Source: Cytobacillus firmus (GTDB lineage: Bacteria; Bacillota; Bacilli; Bacillales; Cytobacillaceae). Taken from it: a DNA stretch of 64,000 bases. Numbering within the stretch: position 1 is the first letter of the stretch; each line of letters opens with the position of its first letter. The DNA lies in assembly GCF_023715565.1 (NCBI RefSeq), contig NZ_JAMBOJ010000009.1:1-64000 (forward strand). The letters run 5' to 3'. Of this stretch, positions 17,438 to 26,847 are shown in pieces. The notes under the pieces are model-generated. The model was not told the DNA's origin, did no database searches, and saw nothing but the letters and a program-made list of their open reading frames with translations. The position numbers and the translations under genes are program-made.

Positions 17438-17755
17438 GTGCAGCCATTTACAGAAAAAGTGATAAAAATTATTCAAAATATCCCAAGAGGAAAAGTCATG
17501 ACATACGGACAAATCGCAAGGCTTGCCGGGAGCCCCCTGGGAGCAAGACAGGTGGTCCGGATTCTTCATACTCAAAGTGAAAAGCATCAGCTCCCGTGGC
17601 ATCGCGTTGTGAACGGGAAAGGGGAAATTGGGTTTAGAGACAGTGAATGGCATGACATTCAAAGAGAACTATTAGAAAATGAAGGGATACAATTTAATAT
17701 AAATAAAAGAATAGATTTACAGGAATTCGTCCATGAATCTTCAAAATCGATATAA
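17438..17755 (+). CDS. Alkyltransferase-like (ATL) protein
   Basis: A 105-residue protein of the O6-alkylguanine-DNA alkyltransferase family. It has the helix-turn-helix part (VMTYGQIARLAGSPLGARQVVRIL) and the active-site region, but the motif PCHRV of true methyltransferases reads PWHRV here, with Trp54 in place of the alkyl-accepting Cys. That is the hallmark of ATL proteins, which bind O6-alkylguanine without transfer and hand it to nucleotide excision repair. The GTG at 17438 has GGAGGAG upstream. No repair gene is adjacent. Confidence 0.88.
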   Translation: MQPFTEKVIKIIQNIPRGKVMTYGQIARLAGSPLGARQVVRILHTQSEKHQLPWHRVVNGKGEIGFRDSEWHDIQRELLENEGIQFNINKRIDLQEFVHESSKSI

Positions 17756-17804
17756 AGAAGCGGGCATCCAATCGGAAGCCACGCCTCTTTATAATCAAAT
17801 ATAC

Positions 17805-18062
17805 CTAATTTGTTTTTGAAGCATATTCCTCAATCATCTCAGCTGTAACATACTTTCTTGCAGGTATTATGCCCTGTTTGGATAGTTCATTTATCTCAGC
17901 AGTTACTTCATTTATCTTATCTGCAGAAAAAGGAAGTCCCCTCCTGCAAAGATCCAATGCTTGTTCAATATAATACTCTCGCTGCTGATCCAAGGCAGCA
18001 AACCTCGTGATTATCTTATTTTGCTTTCCAACATGTTCAGATATTGCTTTATGTACACTCAT
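17805..18062 (-). CDS. DUF2533/YpbS-like small protein
   Basis: An 85-residue, mostly helical cytoplasmic protein (MSVHKAISEHVGKQNKIITR) resembling, from memory, the Bacillus DUF2533 family of unknown function. ATG 18062 is taken because AGGGGTGG precedes it; a GTG three codons upstream overlaps that site. It is encoded alone, tail to tail with the ATL gene. Family assignment is tentative, the reading frame is not. Confidence 0.6.
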   Translation of the reverse strand: MSVHKAISEHVGKQNKIITRFAALDQQREYYIEQALDLCRRGLPFSADKINEVTAEINELSKQGIIPARKYVTAEMIEEYASKTN

Positions 18063-18321
18063 TCTTTCCACCCCTTATAAAATTCACCTTTTTATATCAT
18101 ACCATTTTTTCTAAAAGTTTCTAAGAATAAATATTCTTGCTGGAATAATATTTTATTTAGTAAAAATAGAAAAAAACAGTGATCCCACATAACTTGTACT
18201 GTAGAGAATAAAATAGTTAAGCAAGCAAAAAAATGAATCTTTTTCCTCATTATGGAAATAAAGGGAACTCACCTTTCTAAGAAGAAATGGTAATAAAACA
18301 ATGGAAGGTGGCTTAATACAT

Positions 18322-19806
18322 ATGAAAAAGAGTGTAAAAATGTATATCAGTTTATTGCTGGTATTTATGCTGGCACTTGTTCCTTTAGCCCAGCACGAAT
18401 CTCCTCATGTACAGGCAACAGAAGAAGGCAGTGAACTTGTACAGCAACTGAACCAATTGCTGAATAATGATCCTATACTCCAGGGAGGCCTTGCAGGAGT
18501 CAGTATCCGAAATGCAAAAACCGGCGAGCTAGTGTATGACCACATAGGTGATGTGCGTTTGCGGCCGGCGTCTAATATGAAGCTCCTTACAGCGGCTGCC
18601 GCTCTTGAAACGCTGGGTAAAAATTATCAGTTCACCACAGAACTTCTCCACACAGGCTCAATAAAGGGGAAGACACTGCAGGGTGACTTGATATTAAAAG
18701 GAAAAGGAGACCCAACTCTTTTAAAGGAAGATTTTGATGCATTTGCCGCTAAAGTAAAGGAAGCAGGCATAAAGGTTGTTCATGGCAACCTGATCGGTGA
18801 TGACACCTGGTATGATGATGTGCGTTATTCAACCGATCTGTCATGGAGCGACGAATCCTGGTATTATGGCGGACAAGTCTCAGCACTTACTGCCTCCCCA
18901 AATGAGGATTATGACGCGGGCACAGTCATTGTAGAAGTATATCCTGCAGAAAAAGCCGGGCACGAACCGATTGTAAAAATGGTCCCGGAAACAGACTACA
19001 TAAAAATCGTTAATAATGCGAAAACCGCTGCTAAAGGGGGAAAGAATAATATCCATATTGAAAGAGATCACGGGACGAATACCGTTACAATAGAAGGAGA
19101 AATCCCAGTTGAAGGAAGCCGTTCAAGGGAATGGATCTCTGTATGGGAGCCGACTGGCTATGCATTGGATCTATTAAAGCGTTCTCTCGCTGAACAAGGG
19201 ATAAAATTGAAAGGGAAAACAGTAGCAGGCACTGCCCCTGAAAGAGCAAAGCTGTTTGCTGAACATAAATCCATGCCGCTTAAAGAACTTTTTATTCCTT
19301 TTATGAAACTAAGCAATAATGGCCATGCAGAAACATTAATCAAGGAAATGGGCAAGGTTGTCAAAGGGGAAGGCAGCTGGGAAAAAGGGCTTGAAGTATT
19401 GGAAGAACAGGTGAAGGCCTTTGGAATGAATGAGGAAACTCTCGTGCTCCGGGACGGTTCCGGGATTTCACATGTAAACTTAATTCCGGCCAACGAAATC
19501 TCTAAACTTCTTTTTGAAGTCCAGGACGAAGAATGGTTCTCTTCTTATTTGAACTCATTGCCGATTGCCGGCGACACAGACCGAATGGTAGGGGGTACTC
19601 TAAGAAATCGCATGAAAAATTCCAATGCAGCCGGGAATGTCAAAGCAAAAACTGGTTCCATCTCGACTGTCAGTTCGTTATCAGGTTATGTTAGAACATC
19701 CAGTGGGGATGAGCTTGTTTTTTCCATTATTTTGAACAACCTAACTGAAAGTGACAAAGGAAAAGTGATTGAAGACAAAATTGCTACATTGCTAGCCGAT
19801 CAATAA
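18322..19806 (+). CDS. dacC: D-alanyl-D-alanine carboxypeptidase/endopeptidase (PBP4 type)
   Basis: A 494-residue secreted peptidase of family S13, like B. subtilis DacC (PBP4a). A signal peptide covers about residues 1-33. Motifs are SNMK (Ser84, Lys87) for Sxx[10 protein letters not shown] for the SxN region and AKTGSIS for KTG, with the large insertion domains typical of this family between the first two. It trims the terminal D-Ala from stem peptides and can cut cross-links. The ATG at 18322 is used because GGAAGGTGG lies about ten bases upstream. The gene is monocistronic and ends in a bidirectional terminator shared with yceI. Confidence 0.9.
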   Translation: MKKSVKMYISLLLVFMLALVPLAQHESPHVQATEEGSELVQQLNQLLNNDPILQGGLAGVSIRNAKTGELVYDHIGDVRLRPASNMKLLTAAAALETLGKNYQFTTELLHTGSIKGKTLQGDLILKGKGDPTLLKEDFDAFAAKVKEAGIKVVHGNLIGDDTWYDDVRYSTDLSWSDESWYYGGQVSALTASPNEDYDAGTVIVEVYPAEKAGHEPIVKMVPETDYIKIVNNAKTAAKGGKNNIHIERDHGTNTVTIEGEIPVEGSRSREWISVWEPTGYALDLLKRSLAEQGIKLKGKTVAGTAPERAKLFAEHKSMPLKELFIPFMKLSNNGHAETLIKEMGKVVKGEGSWEKGLEVLEEQVKAFGMNEETLVLRDGSGISHVNLIPANEISKLLFEVQDEEWFSSYLNSLPIAGDTDRMVGGTLRNRMKNSNAAGNVKAKTGSISTVSSLSGYVRTSSGDELVFSIILNNLTESDKGKVIEDKIATLLADQ

Positions 19807-19820
19807 ACTCAATAAACTGC

Positions 19821-19867
19821 AAAAAAGGGCAGTATACCGACTTGACGGAATACTTGCCCTTTTTTTA
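19821..19867. terminator. Bidirectional terminator between dacC and yceI
   Basis: AAAAAAGGGCA pairs with TGCCCTTTTTT across a long loop that itself contains GTAT/ATAC. Confidence 0.85.
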
Positions 19868-19871
19868 TGCC

Positions 19872-20405
19872 TTACTCTGCTTTTGCTGCCTGTATTTGAA
19901 GGTCAATTTTCACTTTATCTCCAACAAGGACTCCCCCTGTTTCAAGCGCTGAATTCCAGGTTAACCCGTAGTCGCTTCTTTTGATAGCGCCGGCTGCTGT
20001 AAAGCCAACTTTTTCATTTCCCCATGGATCTTTGCCTGATCCTTCATATGTCACAGCAAAGGTCTCTGTTTTTGTTACACCATGAATCGTAAGATCGCCT
20101 GTTACATCATATTCATTGTCACCCTTGCTTACAATGTCTGTTGAAGTAAATGTCATTTTCGGATGGTTCTCTACATCAAAAAAGTCTGAAGAACGGAGGT
20201 GATTATCGCGATCTTCATTTCGTGTATCTACACTAGAAAGTTCAACATTAAATGTAATATCCGCAGTTGTTAAATCTGCAGGATCTGCTGTAATTTCAGC
20301 ATCAAAGCTATTAAAGCTGCCTTTCACGTTTGCGATCATCATATGCTTGATAGAAAAGTCCACACTGCTGTGTGCTGGATCAACTGCCCATTTAGTTTTT
20401 GTCAT
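19872..20405 (-). CDS. YceI-family lipid-binding protein
   Basis: A 177-residue YceI-domain protein: an eight-stranded lipocalin-like barrel that binds polyisoprenoid or amphiphilic molecules. Typical pieces are WAVDPAHSSVDFSIKHMM, the HLRSSDFFDVENHPKMTF block and GDLTIHGVTK. There is no signal peptide, so it is cytoplasmic, unlike the E. coli periplasmic member. It has a consensus promoter and an MhqR-like operator in its leader, which suggests induction by quinones or phenolic compounds. GGAGGAGAA precedes the ATG. The exact ligand is unknown. Confidence 0.9.
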   Translation of the reverse strand: MTKTKWAVDPAHSSVDFSIKHMMIANVKGSFNSFDAEITADPADLTTADITFNVELSSVDTRNEDRDNHLRSSDFFDVENHPKMTFTSTDIVSKGDNEYDVTGDLTIHGVTKTETFAVTYEGSGKDPWGNEKVGFTAAGAIKRSDYGLTWNSALETGGVLVGDKVKIDLQIQAAKAE

Positions 20406-20436
20406 TTTAATTCTCCTCCATTAGTTTGAATTCATT

Positions 20437-20454
20437 TGTCTCGAATTCAAGATA
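20437..20454. promoter_or_regulatory. MhqR-like operator
   Basis: TGTCTCGAATTCAAGATA is a near-perfect palindrome and matches, with few changes, the MhqR box known from B. subtilis (tATCTcgaAtTCgAGATa). It lies between the yceI transcription start and its ribosome site, where a bound repressor would block elongation. Confidence 0.6.
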
Positions 20455-20470
20455 TTTTAATTATAAACAA

Positions 20471-20499
20471 ATTATATGCCGCTTCAAGTTTTATGTCAA
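20471..20499 (-). promoter_or_regulatory. Consensus SigA promoter of yceI
   Basis: On the reverse strand TTGACA (20499-20494), 17 bases, TATAAT (20476-20471): a full consensus match. Such a strong promoter fits control by a repressor. Confidence 0.85.
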
Positions 20500-20612
20500 T
20501 GATATTTTTTGAAAAGATGGTAAAATGAAGACTACTTAAATTTCCACTATCATACATAACCTAAGTCATAATGATTACATCGCATATTGGCGTTGTTTAA
20601 AGGGGACGGAAC

Positions 20613-23189
20613 ATGAATCAGCTTGAACAGATATACACTAATGCTGAAGAGCATACAAAAATAAAAATTCTGGAGGATGCCGACCGTTATCTGGGCGGAC
20701 AGGAATCAATGCCCTCCTATAAGGAATATCTTTCTGAAAGATTTCATTATATCGATCAAATCTGGGTAAATGTGTGGCTGAATAAAATAACCGCTAAAAT
20801 ATCCAAGCAGGAAAAAAAGAAATATTTAAATGAAAAAGGGTATGACACTGAGAATGTTGATAGGAAAATAATCAATCATCTGTTCCGTACTGAAATGAGA
20901 GATTATCAGCCTTTTAACAGTTTGGACTGGCTTAATGCCCTGTTTGAAAACAATAAGGAAGCTTGGGCTGAGCGCTATAAGAAGGCAAGAGTCCATTATC
21001 TGCAGAAAGCAGAAGAGGAGCAGCTCCAGCGAAGAAAATATCGAACTCGTGAAAATATCGAAAAAAACATCGAGGAAATTATTGAAAAAGATTATAGCCT
21101 TCTTTATCTTCATGTCAGACATAAGACTTCAAAACAGCTTGTTTCTGATTTTGAAAATAGGACAAGGTATCAGAAGGTGGATACCTTCGCACTGGAAGAA
21201 AAGCTTGAGGAAACTGGCAGTTTCAATGCCGAAGATTATACTGTCATGGGAGAATTCTTTGAGGAGCTGACAGGGAATATTCATAAAGCATTGTATTATG
21301 GAAAAGGCTATTTCGAATATGAAACGTATTACTATGTCTATAAAAACCATATATCTGGATTTCTTTCTGATTCTCTGCAAACACTCATCCTGCAGAACCT
21401 TCCGCAACATCTTTTCGAGGAATATGAAGATGCATATGGTAAACCGCTGACCGGGAAGTCTGTTAAGAAACTTATAGCCCATACAATACACAATCTAAAT
21501 GACAGCTTTTTTGAAGCTATTCAGGAGGAATATGTTGGTGATTTGGTCAAGCTTGCTGAATTTCCATTTGACCCTGAGCGCCATCAAGAACAATTGCAGA
21601 AGGACATTAAAGACCGGGAAAGAAAAATAGCAGAAGAACTGGCTGAGCAGCAGCGGAAGAAAGAGGAAGAAGAACGCATGCTCGAAAATATTTTCGGGCA
21701 GGAATACAGTCCTTCAGTGGAACGCGCAAAAAAATATGTACTTCATATCGGAGAAACCAATACCGGGAAAACCCATCATGCGCTTGAATGCATGAAAGCT
21801 GCAAACAGCGGTTTGTATCTCGCTCCTTTGAGGCTTTTAGCTCTCGAGGTATATGATAAATTAAACCGTGATGGTATACCCTGTTCTTTGAAAACCGGTG
21901 AAGAAGAGAAGACGGTTGCAGGTTCACAGCATCTATCCAGCACAGTGGAGATGTTCTACGAAAAGGATTTTTATGACGTCATTGTGATCGATGAATCCCA
22001 GATGATTACTGATAAAGACAGAGGCTTTTCCTGGTATAAAGCCATTACTAAGGCTAATGCCAATGAAGTCCATATTATTGGAAGCCGAAGTGCAAAAAGT
22101 ATGATGCTGCAGCTGCTTGGCGACACAGATATTGAACTGAATGAATACAGCCGGGATATTCCACTTGAAGTGGAGGCAAAGGAATTTAAATTCAGTCATG
22201 TTCGAAAGGGCGATGCACTTATTTGTTTTTCAAGAAAGAGAGTGCTTGAAACGGCATCAAGACTTCAGCAGGAAGGACACTCAGTAAGCATGATATATGG
22301 AGCAATGCCTCCTGAAACCAGAAAAAAACAAGTCCAGCGTTTTATAAATGGTGAAACATCTGTTATCGTTTCCACTGATGCCATTGGGATGGGGCTTAAC
22401 TTGCCTATCAGGAGAATTGTGTTCCTAGAAAATGATAAATTTGACGGAACGAAACGAAGGACCCTTACTTCCCAGGAAGTGAAGCAAATTGCTGGGAGAG
22501 CCGGCCGAAAAGGACTTTACAATATTGGGAAGGTTGCTTTTACAAAAGATATCAAAAGAATGAAAGCTCTGCTTGAAATGGAAGATGCACCGGTACACAG
22601 CTTTGCTATCGCCCCGACCAATTCAGTATTTGAAAGATTTCAAAGGTTTTACCGCGATCTCGGATCATTTTTTGAGCTTTGGGATAAATTTGAAAGCCCA
22701 AGAGGAACCAAAAAAGCAGCTTTAACCGAGGAGAGAGACCTATATGAAAGGGTTCGCGGCACAGAAATAGAAGCAAAGCTCGGCCTGATGGATTTATATG
22801 GTTTTCTCCATCTGCCCTTTTCAAAAAAAGAATCCGATCTTGTCCGTCAGTGGGAAGAAACCATGTATGCCATAATTGATGGCGAGGAGCTTCCTGAGCC
22901 CCGTATCAAGAACCGCAATTTGGAAGATCTTGAGCTGACTTATAAAGCAATCGGCCTGCATTTATTGTTCCTATATAGACTTGAGCAGAGAACCGAGGCG
23001 TTATATTGGGAAAGATTAAGAGAAGAAATCAGTGACCATGTCTATGAAAGACTGAAAACGGACATTAAGGAGCTCTCAAGAAAGTGCAGAAAATGCGGCA
23101 AAAAACTGCCATGGGAACACGAATATCAAATCTGCGATGAATGTCATTCTTCACGTTCAAGAAGAAGGTATCATTACTATAGAAGGTAA
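20613..23189 (+). CDS. Suv3-like SF2 RNA helicase with C-terminal zinc motif
   Basis: An 858-residue protein. The first 370 residues are helical and charged, ending in a coiled region (KIAEELAEQQRKKEEEERM). The motor starts at residue 380 with GETNTGKTHHALE, the unusual Walker A of mitochondrial Suv3 helicases, followed by Walker B VIDESQM, motif III GSRSA, the second RecA domain with STDAIGMGLNLP, and motif VI QIAGRAGRKG. The C-terminus carries CRKCGKKLPWEHEYQICDEC, a four-Cys zinc-ribbon pattern, then a basic Arg/Tyr tail. In eukaryotes Suv3 works with a 3' exoribonuclease in RNA decay. No nuclease is adjacent here. AAAGGGGACGG precedes the ATG. Confidence 0.85.
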   Translation: MNQLEQIYTNAEEHTKIKILEDADRYLGGQESMPSYKEYLSERFHYIDQIWVNVWLNKITAKISKQEKKKYLNEKGYDTENVDRKIINHLFRTEMRDYQPFNSLDWLNALFENNKEAWAERYKKARVHYLQKAEEEQLQRRKYRTRENIEKNIEEIIEKDYSLLYLHVRHKTSKQLVSDFENRTRYQKVDTFALEEKLEETGSFNAEDYTVMGEFFEELTGNIHKALYYGKGYFEYETYYYVYKNHISGFLSDSLQTLILQNLPQHLFEEYEDAYGKPLTGKSVKKLIAHTIHNLNDSFFEAIQEEYVGDLVKLAEFPFDPERHQEQLQKDIKDRERKIAEELAEQQRKKEEEERMLENIFGQEYSPSVERAKKYVLHIGETNTGKTHHALECMKAANSGLYLAPLRLLALEVYDKLNRDGIPCSLKTGEEEKTVAGSQHLSSTVEMFYEKDFYDVIVIDESQMITDKDRGFSWYKAITKANANEVHIIGSRSAKSMMLQLLGDTDIELNEYSRDIPLEVEAKEFKFSHVRKGDALICFSRKRVLETASRLQQEGHSVSMIYGAMPPETRKKQVQRFINGETSVIVSTDAIGMGLNLPIRRIVFLENDKFDGTKRRTLTSQEVKQIAGRAGRKGLYNIGKVAFTKDIKRMKALLEMEDAPVHSFAIAPTNSVFERFQRFYRDLGSFFELWDKFESPRGTKKAALTEERDLYERVRGTEIEAKLGLMDLYGFLHLPFSKKESDLVRQWEETMYAIIDGEELPEPRIKNRNLEDLELTYKAIGLHLLFLYRLEQRTEALYWERLREEISDHVYERLKTDIKELSRKCRKCGKKLPWEHEYQICDECHSSRSRRRYHYYRR

Positions 23190-23194
23190 ATTTT

Positions 23195-23224
23195 AAGCCT
23201 GCTGGAATAACAGCAGGCTTTTTC
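23195..23224 (+). terminator. Intrinsic terminator
   Basis: AAGCCTGCTG pairs with CAGCAGGCTT around GAATAA, followed by TTTTC. Confidence 0.9.
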
Positions 23225-23243
23225 ACTTTCAAAACGGGCGTTT

Positions 23244-23515
23244 CCGCAAAGTTTGTTGCTATATTATATTACATTTACTGAGTAGATTGGAGCGAAAGGT
23301 GCGAGATCCTCGAAAACGCTATCACATTTTCTTCGTGCGGTGTTTACTCAAAGCAGCATATGCAAAGTTCTACCGGAGTAGCGGGACAGGTGAGACCCCA
23401 CAGACACGGAGCGTTGAGAAGGCTCACCGCCCGCCCCGTGGTTCGCTGAGCAACCTCTCGCTGCTATCAACGGACAACATTGATAAGCTAAAACAACAAT
23501 TAACGTGAAAAGAGT
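23244..23515 (+). repeat. Dispersed intergenic repeat, copy C (long form)
   Basis: Same family as copies A and B. It shares with copy A the outer blocks CGCAAAGTTTGTTGCTAT and CGCTGAGCAA/TCCTCTCGCTG, and with B the segment missing in A. The core hairpin GCGGGacaGGTGAG with CTCACCgCCCGC is intact. It lies directly after a terminator, as copy B does. Confidence 0.85.
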
Positions 23516-23610
23516 TTTCAAAAAAGACAACAAATTTATGAATTTCATCCGTCCCTTTTGAATACATATTCATGGAAAACAACTATGCAGGTCTCAAAGG
23601 GGCGGTAAAA

Positions 23611-24072
23611 TTGGCAAGCAGCACACATCAGGCAGAAGTAAATATTCCGATTGAGTCAATATGGAGCTTTGTCAGTGATATTGGGAATTGGGCGCCATTA
23701 GTGCCCGGATATATTGCACATGAGGTATTGAATGACAAAGAATCAACCTGGAGCTTCAAAAGCGATATGGGGATTATCAAGAAAAAAATCGAATTAAAAG
23801 TAGATATAACGAGCTGGCAGGAACCAACAAAGGTTACGTTTCAGTTAACAGGACTTAATGAGAAGTTTACGGGACATGGCTACTTTCTTGCGGAGAATGG
23901 AAGGAATAAAAAAAATATCATGACAGGATCACTTGACATTTCAGCAGAGGGAATGATGGCTAAAGTTGCCAATTCCTTGCTAAATACAGCTCTTCCTGAA
24001 ATTACTTCAGAACTGACAGAGGCTGTGGCATTAAAGGCCGAACAGGAATACAGAGAGCATGCAGGCGTATAA
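23611..24072 (+). CDS. SRPBCC / CoxG-like protein
   Basis: A 153-residue START-like (SRPBCC) protein with a hydrophobic ligand pocket. The pattern AEVNIPIESIWSFVSDIGNWAPLVPGY and GHGYFLAENGRNKKNIMTGSLDISAEG is that of the carbon monoxide dehydrogenase subunit G (CoxG) branch, many of which lie far from any dehydrogenase. The TTG at 23611 is favoured because AAAGGGGCGG sits five bases upstream; an ATG at 23572 lacks a site and would begin just behind repeat C. Function here is unknown. Confidence 0.78.
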   Translation: MASSTHQAEVNIPIESIWSFVSDIGNWAPLVPGYIAHEVLNDKESTWSFKSDMGIIKKKIELKVDITSWQEPTKVTFQLTGLNEKFTGHGYFLAENGRNKKNIMTGSLDISAEGMMAKVANSLLNTALPEITSELTEAVALKAEQEYREHAGV

Positions 24073-24084
24073 TTTGCCCCAATG

Positions 24085-24113
24085 AAAAGAACTCATATAC
24101 TCTGAGTTCTTTT
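24085..24113. terminator. Bidirectional terminator
   Basis: AAAAGAACTCA pairs with TGAGTTCTTTT; it overlaps the last two bases of the convergent ykuK gene. Confidence 0.85.
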
Positions 24114-24636
24114 ATTTCGTATATCGATTAGCGTAGCTGGAGGCCACGAATGCTTCCGGCTTTATTTTTGGTTCAAGGCCGATTGATTCGATCCTGGACA
24201 CCATTTCTTTAACGAATTCCCTGGTTTTATTTCTTTTGCCTGATCCGATGTCCATATGCCCTTCCATTGAGAATGATCCGCCCTTATAAAGGAATGGCAG
24301 AACAATATCAAACATTTTGTCTTTGTAATCCTCTGTGAATAAAGAGACCACTTCTTCAGTAAGTGAGGTTTCATAGGAGATTCGCTCATGAAGATGCAGC
24401 ATTTTTCTTGGTATAACAGTTTTCCGGATACATGCCCAGGCGCCTTTTCGCTCATTTTGGATCACAACCCCGGTTATAAACACAGTGCGATTGCAATGCA
24501 CCTGTGAATCTGTACCAATCATCAATCTGAAGTTCCCATCAGGATTTCGTCTTATAAAAAGTAAGATCCGGTCGAAAACCTGCTCAAAAGTCATATTCCT
24601 CTCCTGGAGATTTTGAAATTTATATTCAGCATTCAC
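24112..24636 (-). CDS. ykuK: YkuK-family RNase H-like protein
   Basis: A 174-residue protein of the DUF458/YkuK family, predicted to have a ribonuclease H-like fold. Conserved parts are RLMIGTDSQVH, with acidic Asp positioned like the first RNase H carboxylate, ISYETSLTEEV, YKGGSFSMEGHMDIG and NKTREFVKEMV. B. subtilis YkuK is of similar length; its role is not established. I keep the start at 24636 because family members seem to share the FQNLQERNMTF segment, but ATG at 24594 has the better site (AGGAGAGG) and cannot be excluded. Confidence 0.85.
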   Translation of the reverse strand: MNAEYKFQNLQERNMTFEQVFDRILLFIRRNPDGNFRLMIGTDSQVHCNRTVFITGVVIQNERKGAWACIRKTVIPRKMLHLHERISYETSLTEEVVSLFTEDYKDKMFDIVLPFLYKGGSFSMEGHMDIGSGKRNKTREFVKEMVSRIESIGLEPKIKPEAFVASSYANRYTK

Positions 24637-24844
24637 TTATTATCACCACATTAAGTATTTTGTCTCGGAGTATCACTCTTCCACAACCTTTAACTTAAAA
24701 TGTAATTCTTATTACTGCCATTATATTGAGGGACACTGAACAAGTTGTATAATTTTTAGAAAAAATTGCTGCTGCTGCGCAGAAACAGAAAATGAATGGG
24801 AATCTCCATATTGATAAAAGCTACAGTAAAGAGGAGGTTTGCTT

Positions 24845-25288
24845 ATGAACAAAACACTTATTTTAATACTAAAATTAGGAGCAGCCATGATTGCTTTTGC
24901 CATAGCGCTTGATTTATTCTTTGATGCAACATTCGCAGATATTCTTTCCTTCAGTATTCTGGTAACAGCCATATCCTATTTGCTCGGAGATCGCATCATT
25001 CTCCCTCGGCTGGGAAACAGTAATGCCCTTATTGCTGACTTTTTCTTAGTTTATGTATCTGTTTGGGTGTTTGGGAGTGTGCTGCTTAACGGTTACCTGC
25101 AAATTGCTTGGGGAAGCATCATTTCAGCAGGTATTATCACTCTTTCTGAAATCTTTGTCCACAGAATGCTTGTAAATAAAAGGGCAGTCAGCCAAGAGAA
25201 AGAGGGCGGCCAAACTGCTCTCAATCCGCGGCTTGCCTACGGAATGGAAATAGCTGAAGAAAGAGAGCCAACAAAGGATTGGGAATAA
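24845..25288 (+). CDS. DUF2512/YndM-like membrane protein
   Basis: A 147-residue protein with four predicted membrane helices (LILILKLGAAMIAFAIALDL, ILSFSILVTAISYLLG, ADFFLVYVSVWVFGSVLL, AWGSIISAGIITLSEIFVH) and a charged cytoplasmic tail. It matches the YndM/DUF2512 family of spore formers, of unknown function. GAGGAGG lies seven bases before the ATG at 24845. It is a single gene. Confidence 0.82.
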   Translation: MNKTLILILKLGAAMIAFAIALDLFFDATFADILSFSILVTAISYLLGDRIILPRLGNSNALIADFFLVYVSVWVFGSVLLNGYLQIAWGSIISAGIITLSEIFVHRMLVNKRAVSQEKEGGQTALNPRLAYGMEIAEEREPTKDWE

Positions 25289-25307
25289 ATTGATGTTTGC
25301 ACTTAGA

Positions 25308-25347
25308 AGCCCACTGCAGGCCATTTGGTCTTAACCTGGGCTTTTTA
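25308..25347 (+). terminator. Probable terminator
   Basis: AAGCCCA pairs with TGGGCTT over a long loop, followed by TTTATTTTG. Confidence 0.65.
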
Positions 25348-25468
25348 TTTTGAACTAACCACTTTTTTCGCGTTTTTATCCAACAGAATGCTTGCTATTT
25401 TACCGCTTAACACACAATATAAATAAGGACATATTAATAAAGACCAGGAAAAGAAAGTAGGGTTTTAT

Positions 25469-26824
25469 TTGCAGGAATTTTTAAAACTTGGCATTTCAGA
25501 AGAGCTATCAGATATTCTGCTGCAACATGGCATCGCTAAGCCAACGCCTATTCAGGCGCAGGCTATTCCAGCTGTTATGGGAGGAAAGGATGTCATTGCC
25601 CAGGCTCAGACAGGAACCGGAAAAACATTGGCATTTATCTTGCCTATTCTGGAGAAAATGAACCCAGATGCCCTTCAGATCCAGGCTCTGATTGTAACGC
25701 CGACAAGGGAACTGGCATTACAGATAACAGACGAAGTACTGAAGCTTACGAAAGACAGTGATATAGATGTCTTAGCTGTATATGGGGGGCAGGATGTGGA
25801 CAAGCAGCTCAAAAAGCTGAAAAAGAATGTGCAGATTGTCGTGGGGACACCTGGACGGCTGCTGGACCATATCAAACGAAATACCATTGATTTATCACAA
25901 GTGGATTTTTTAGTATTGGATGAAGCCGATCAGATGCTGCACATAGGCTTTCTTGATGATGTTGAAAGAATTATTAAAGAAACACCTGACAAAAGGCAGA
26001 CAATGCTTTTTTCTGCCACTATGCCGGCAGAAATAAGAAAACTGGCAAACAGACACATGAAAGAGCCGCAGTATATCCAAATTGAAAAAACACAGGGGCC
26101 AGCCCATTCAGTTAAACAAATAGCGATACATACCGTTGATCGCGCCAAGCAGGGTACGCTGATAGAGCTGATTCAAACCCATAGACCATTTTTGGCCGTG
26201 ATCTTCTGCCGTACAAAACGCAGAGTAACTAAATTATTTGAAGTGCTGAAATCGAACGGTTTTGATTGCGATCAGCTTCATGGGGATTTATCACAATCGA
26301 AACGTGAACAAGTAATGAAGAGATTCAGGGACGCAGAGATACAGCTATTAGTTGCAACGGATGTAGCTGCCAGAGGGCTTGATGTCGAAGGGGTCACCCA
26401 TGTTTTTAATTATGATATCCCACTCGATCCCGAAAGCTATGTCCACCGCATTGGGAGAACCGGCCGTGCGGGCATGAAAGGATTGGCAATTACGTTTTAT
26501 TCGTCTGCAGACAAGCCGCTCCTTGAAGCAATTGAAAAAGGACTGAAAATTACTATTCCTAAGCAAAACCTTGGCAATAGCGATATCAAGCCTGATGCAA
26601 AACCTGTAAAAAAGAGGCATGACTCCAAACGCCAACCTTCCTCTGGAAAGAAAAATGACAGCAGAAAAGGAAGCCAGCCAAAATCAAAAGAAGACAGGTT
26701 TTCCAATGAAAAAGGCAGAAAAGACAAAAGCAATTCACCCCGGACAGGCCGCACAAAAAACCAAGGGAAAAAGACACCGTCTTCCACAGCTTCAAGAAAT
26801 ACATCAAAAAGACGGGGAAGATAA
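25469..26824 (+). CDS. DEAD-box RNA helicase
   Basis: A 451-residue ATP-dependent RNA helicase with all motifs in order: Q motif ([11 protein letters not shown]), [50 protein letters not shown] and [10 protein letters not shown]. The last 90 residues are a Lys/Ser/Arg-rich disordered tail ([16 protein letters not shown]) likely to bind RNA. It belongs with the CshA/CshB type Bacillus helicases used in ribosome assembly and cold or RNA-decay roles, but I cannot say which paralogue. The start is TTG with AGTAGGG six bases upstream. The next gene begins 23 bases after the stop. Confidence 0.92.
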   Translation: MQEFLKLGISEELSDILLQHGIAKPTPIQAQAIPAVMGGKDVIAQAQTGTGKTLAFILPILEKMNPDALQIQALIVTPTRELALQITDEVLKLTKDSDIDVLAVYGGQDVDKQLKKLKKNVQIVVGTPGRLLDHIKRNTIDLSQVDFLVLDEADQMLHIGFLDDVERIIKETPDKRQTMLFSATMPAEIRKLANRHMKEPQYIQIEKTQGPAHSVKQIAIHTVDRAKQGTLIELIQTHRPFLAVIFCRTKRRVTKLFEVLKSNGFDCDQLHGDLSQSKREQVMKRFRDAEIQLLVATDVAARGLDVEGVTHVFNYDIPLDPESYVHRIGRTGRAGMKGLAITFYSSADKPLLEAIEKGLKITIPKQNLGNSDIKPDAKPVKKRHDSKRQPSSGKKNDSRKGSQPKSKEDRFSNEKGRKDKSNSPRTGRTKNQGKKTPSSTASRNTSKRRGR

Positions 26825-26847
26825 AGATATTTGAGGAGGAAAGCAAT

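Noticed and set aside
17438-17755. Functional O6-methylguanine methyltransferase
   Set aside because: The acceptor Cys is Trp54.
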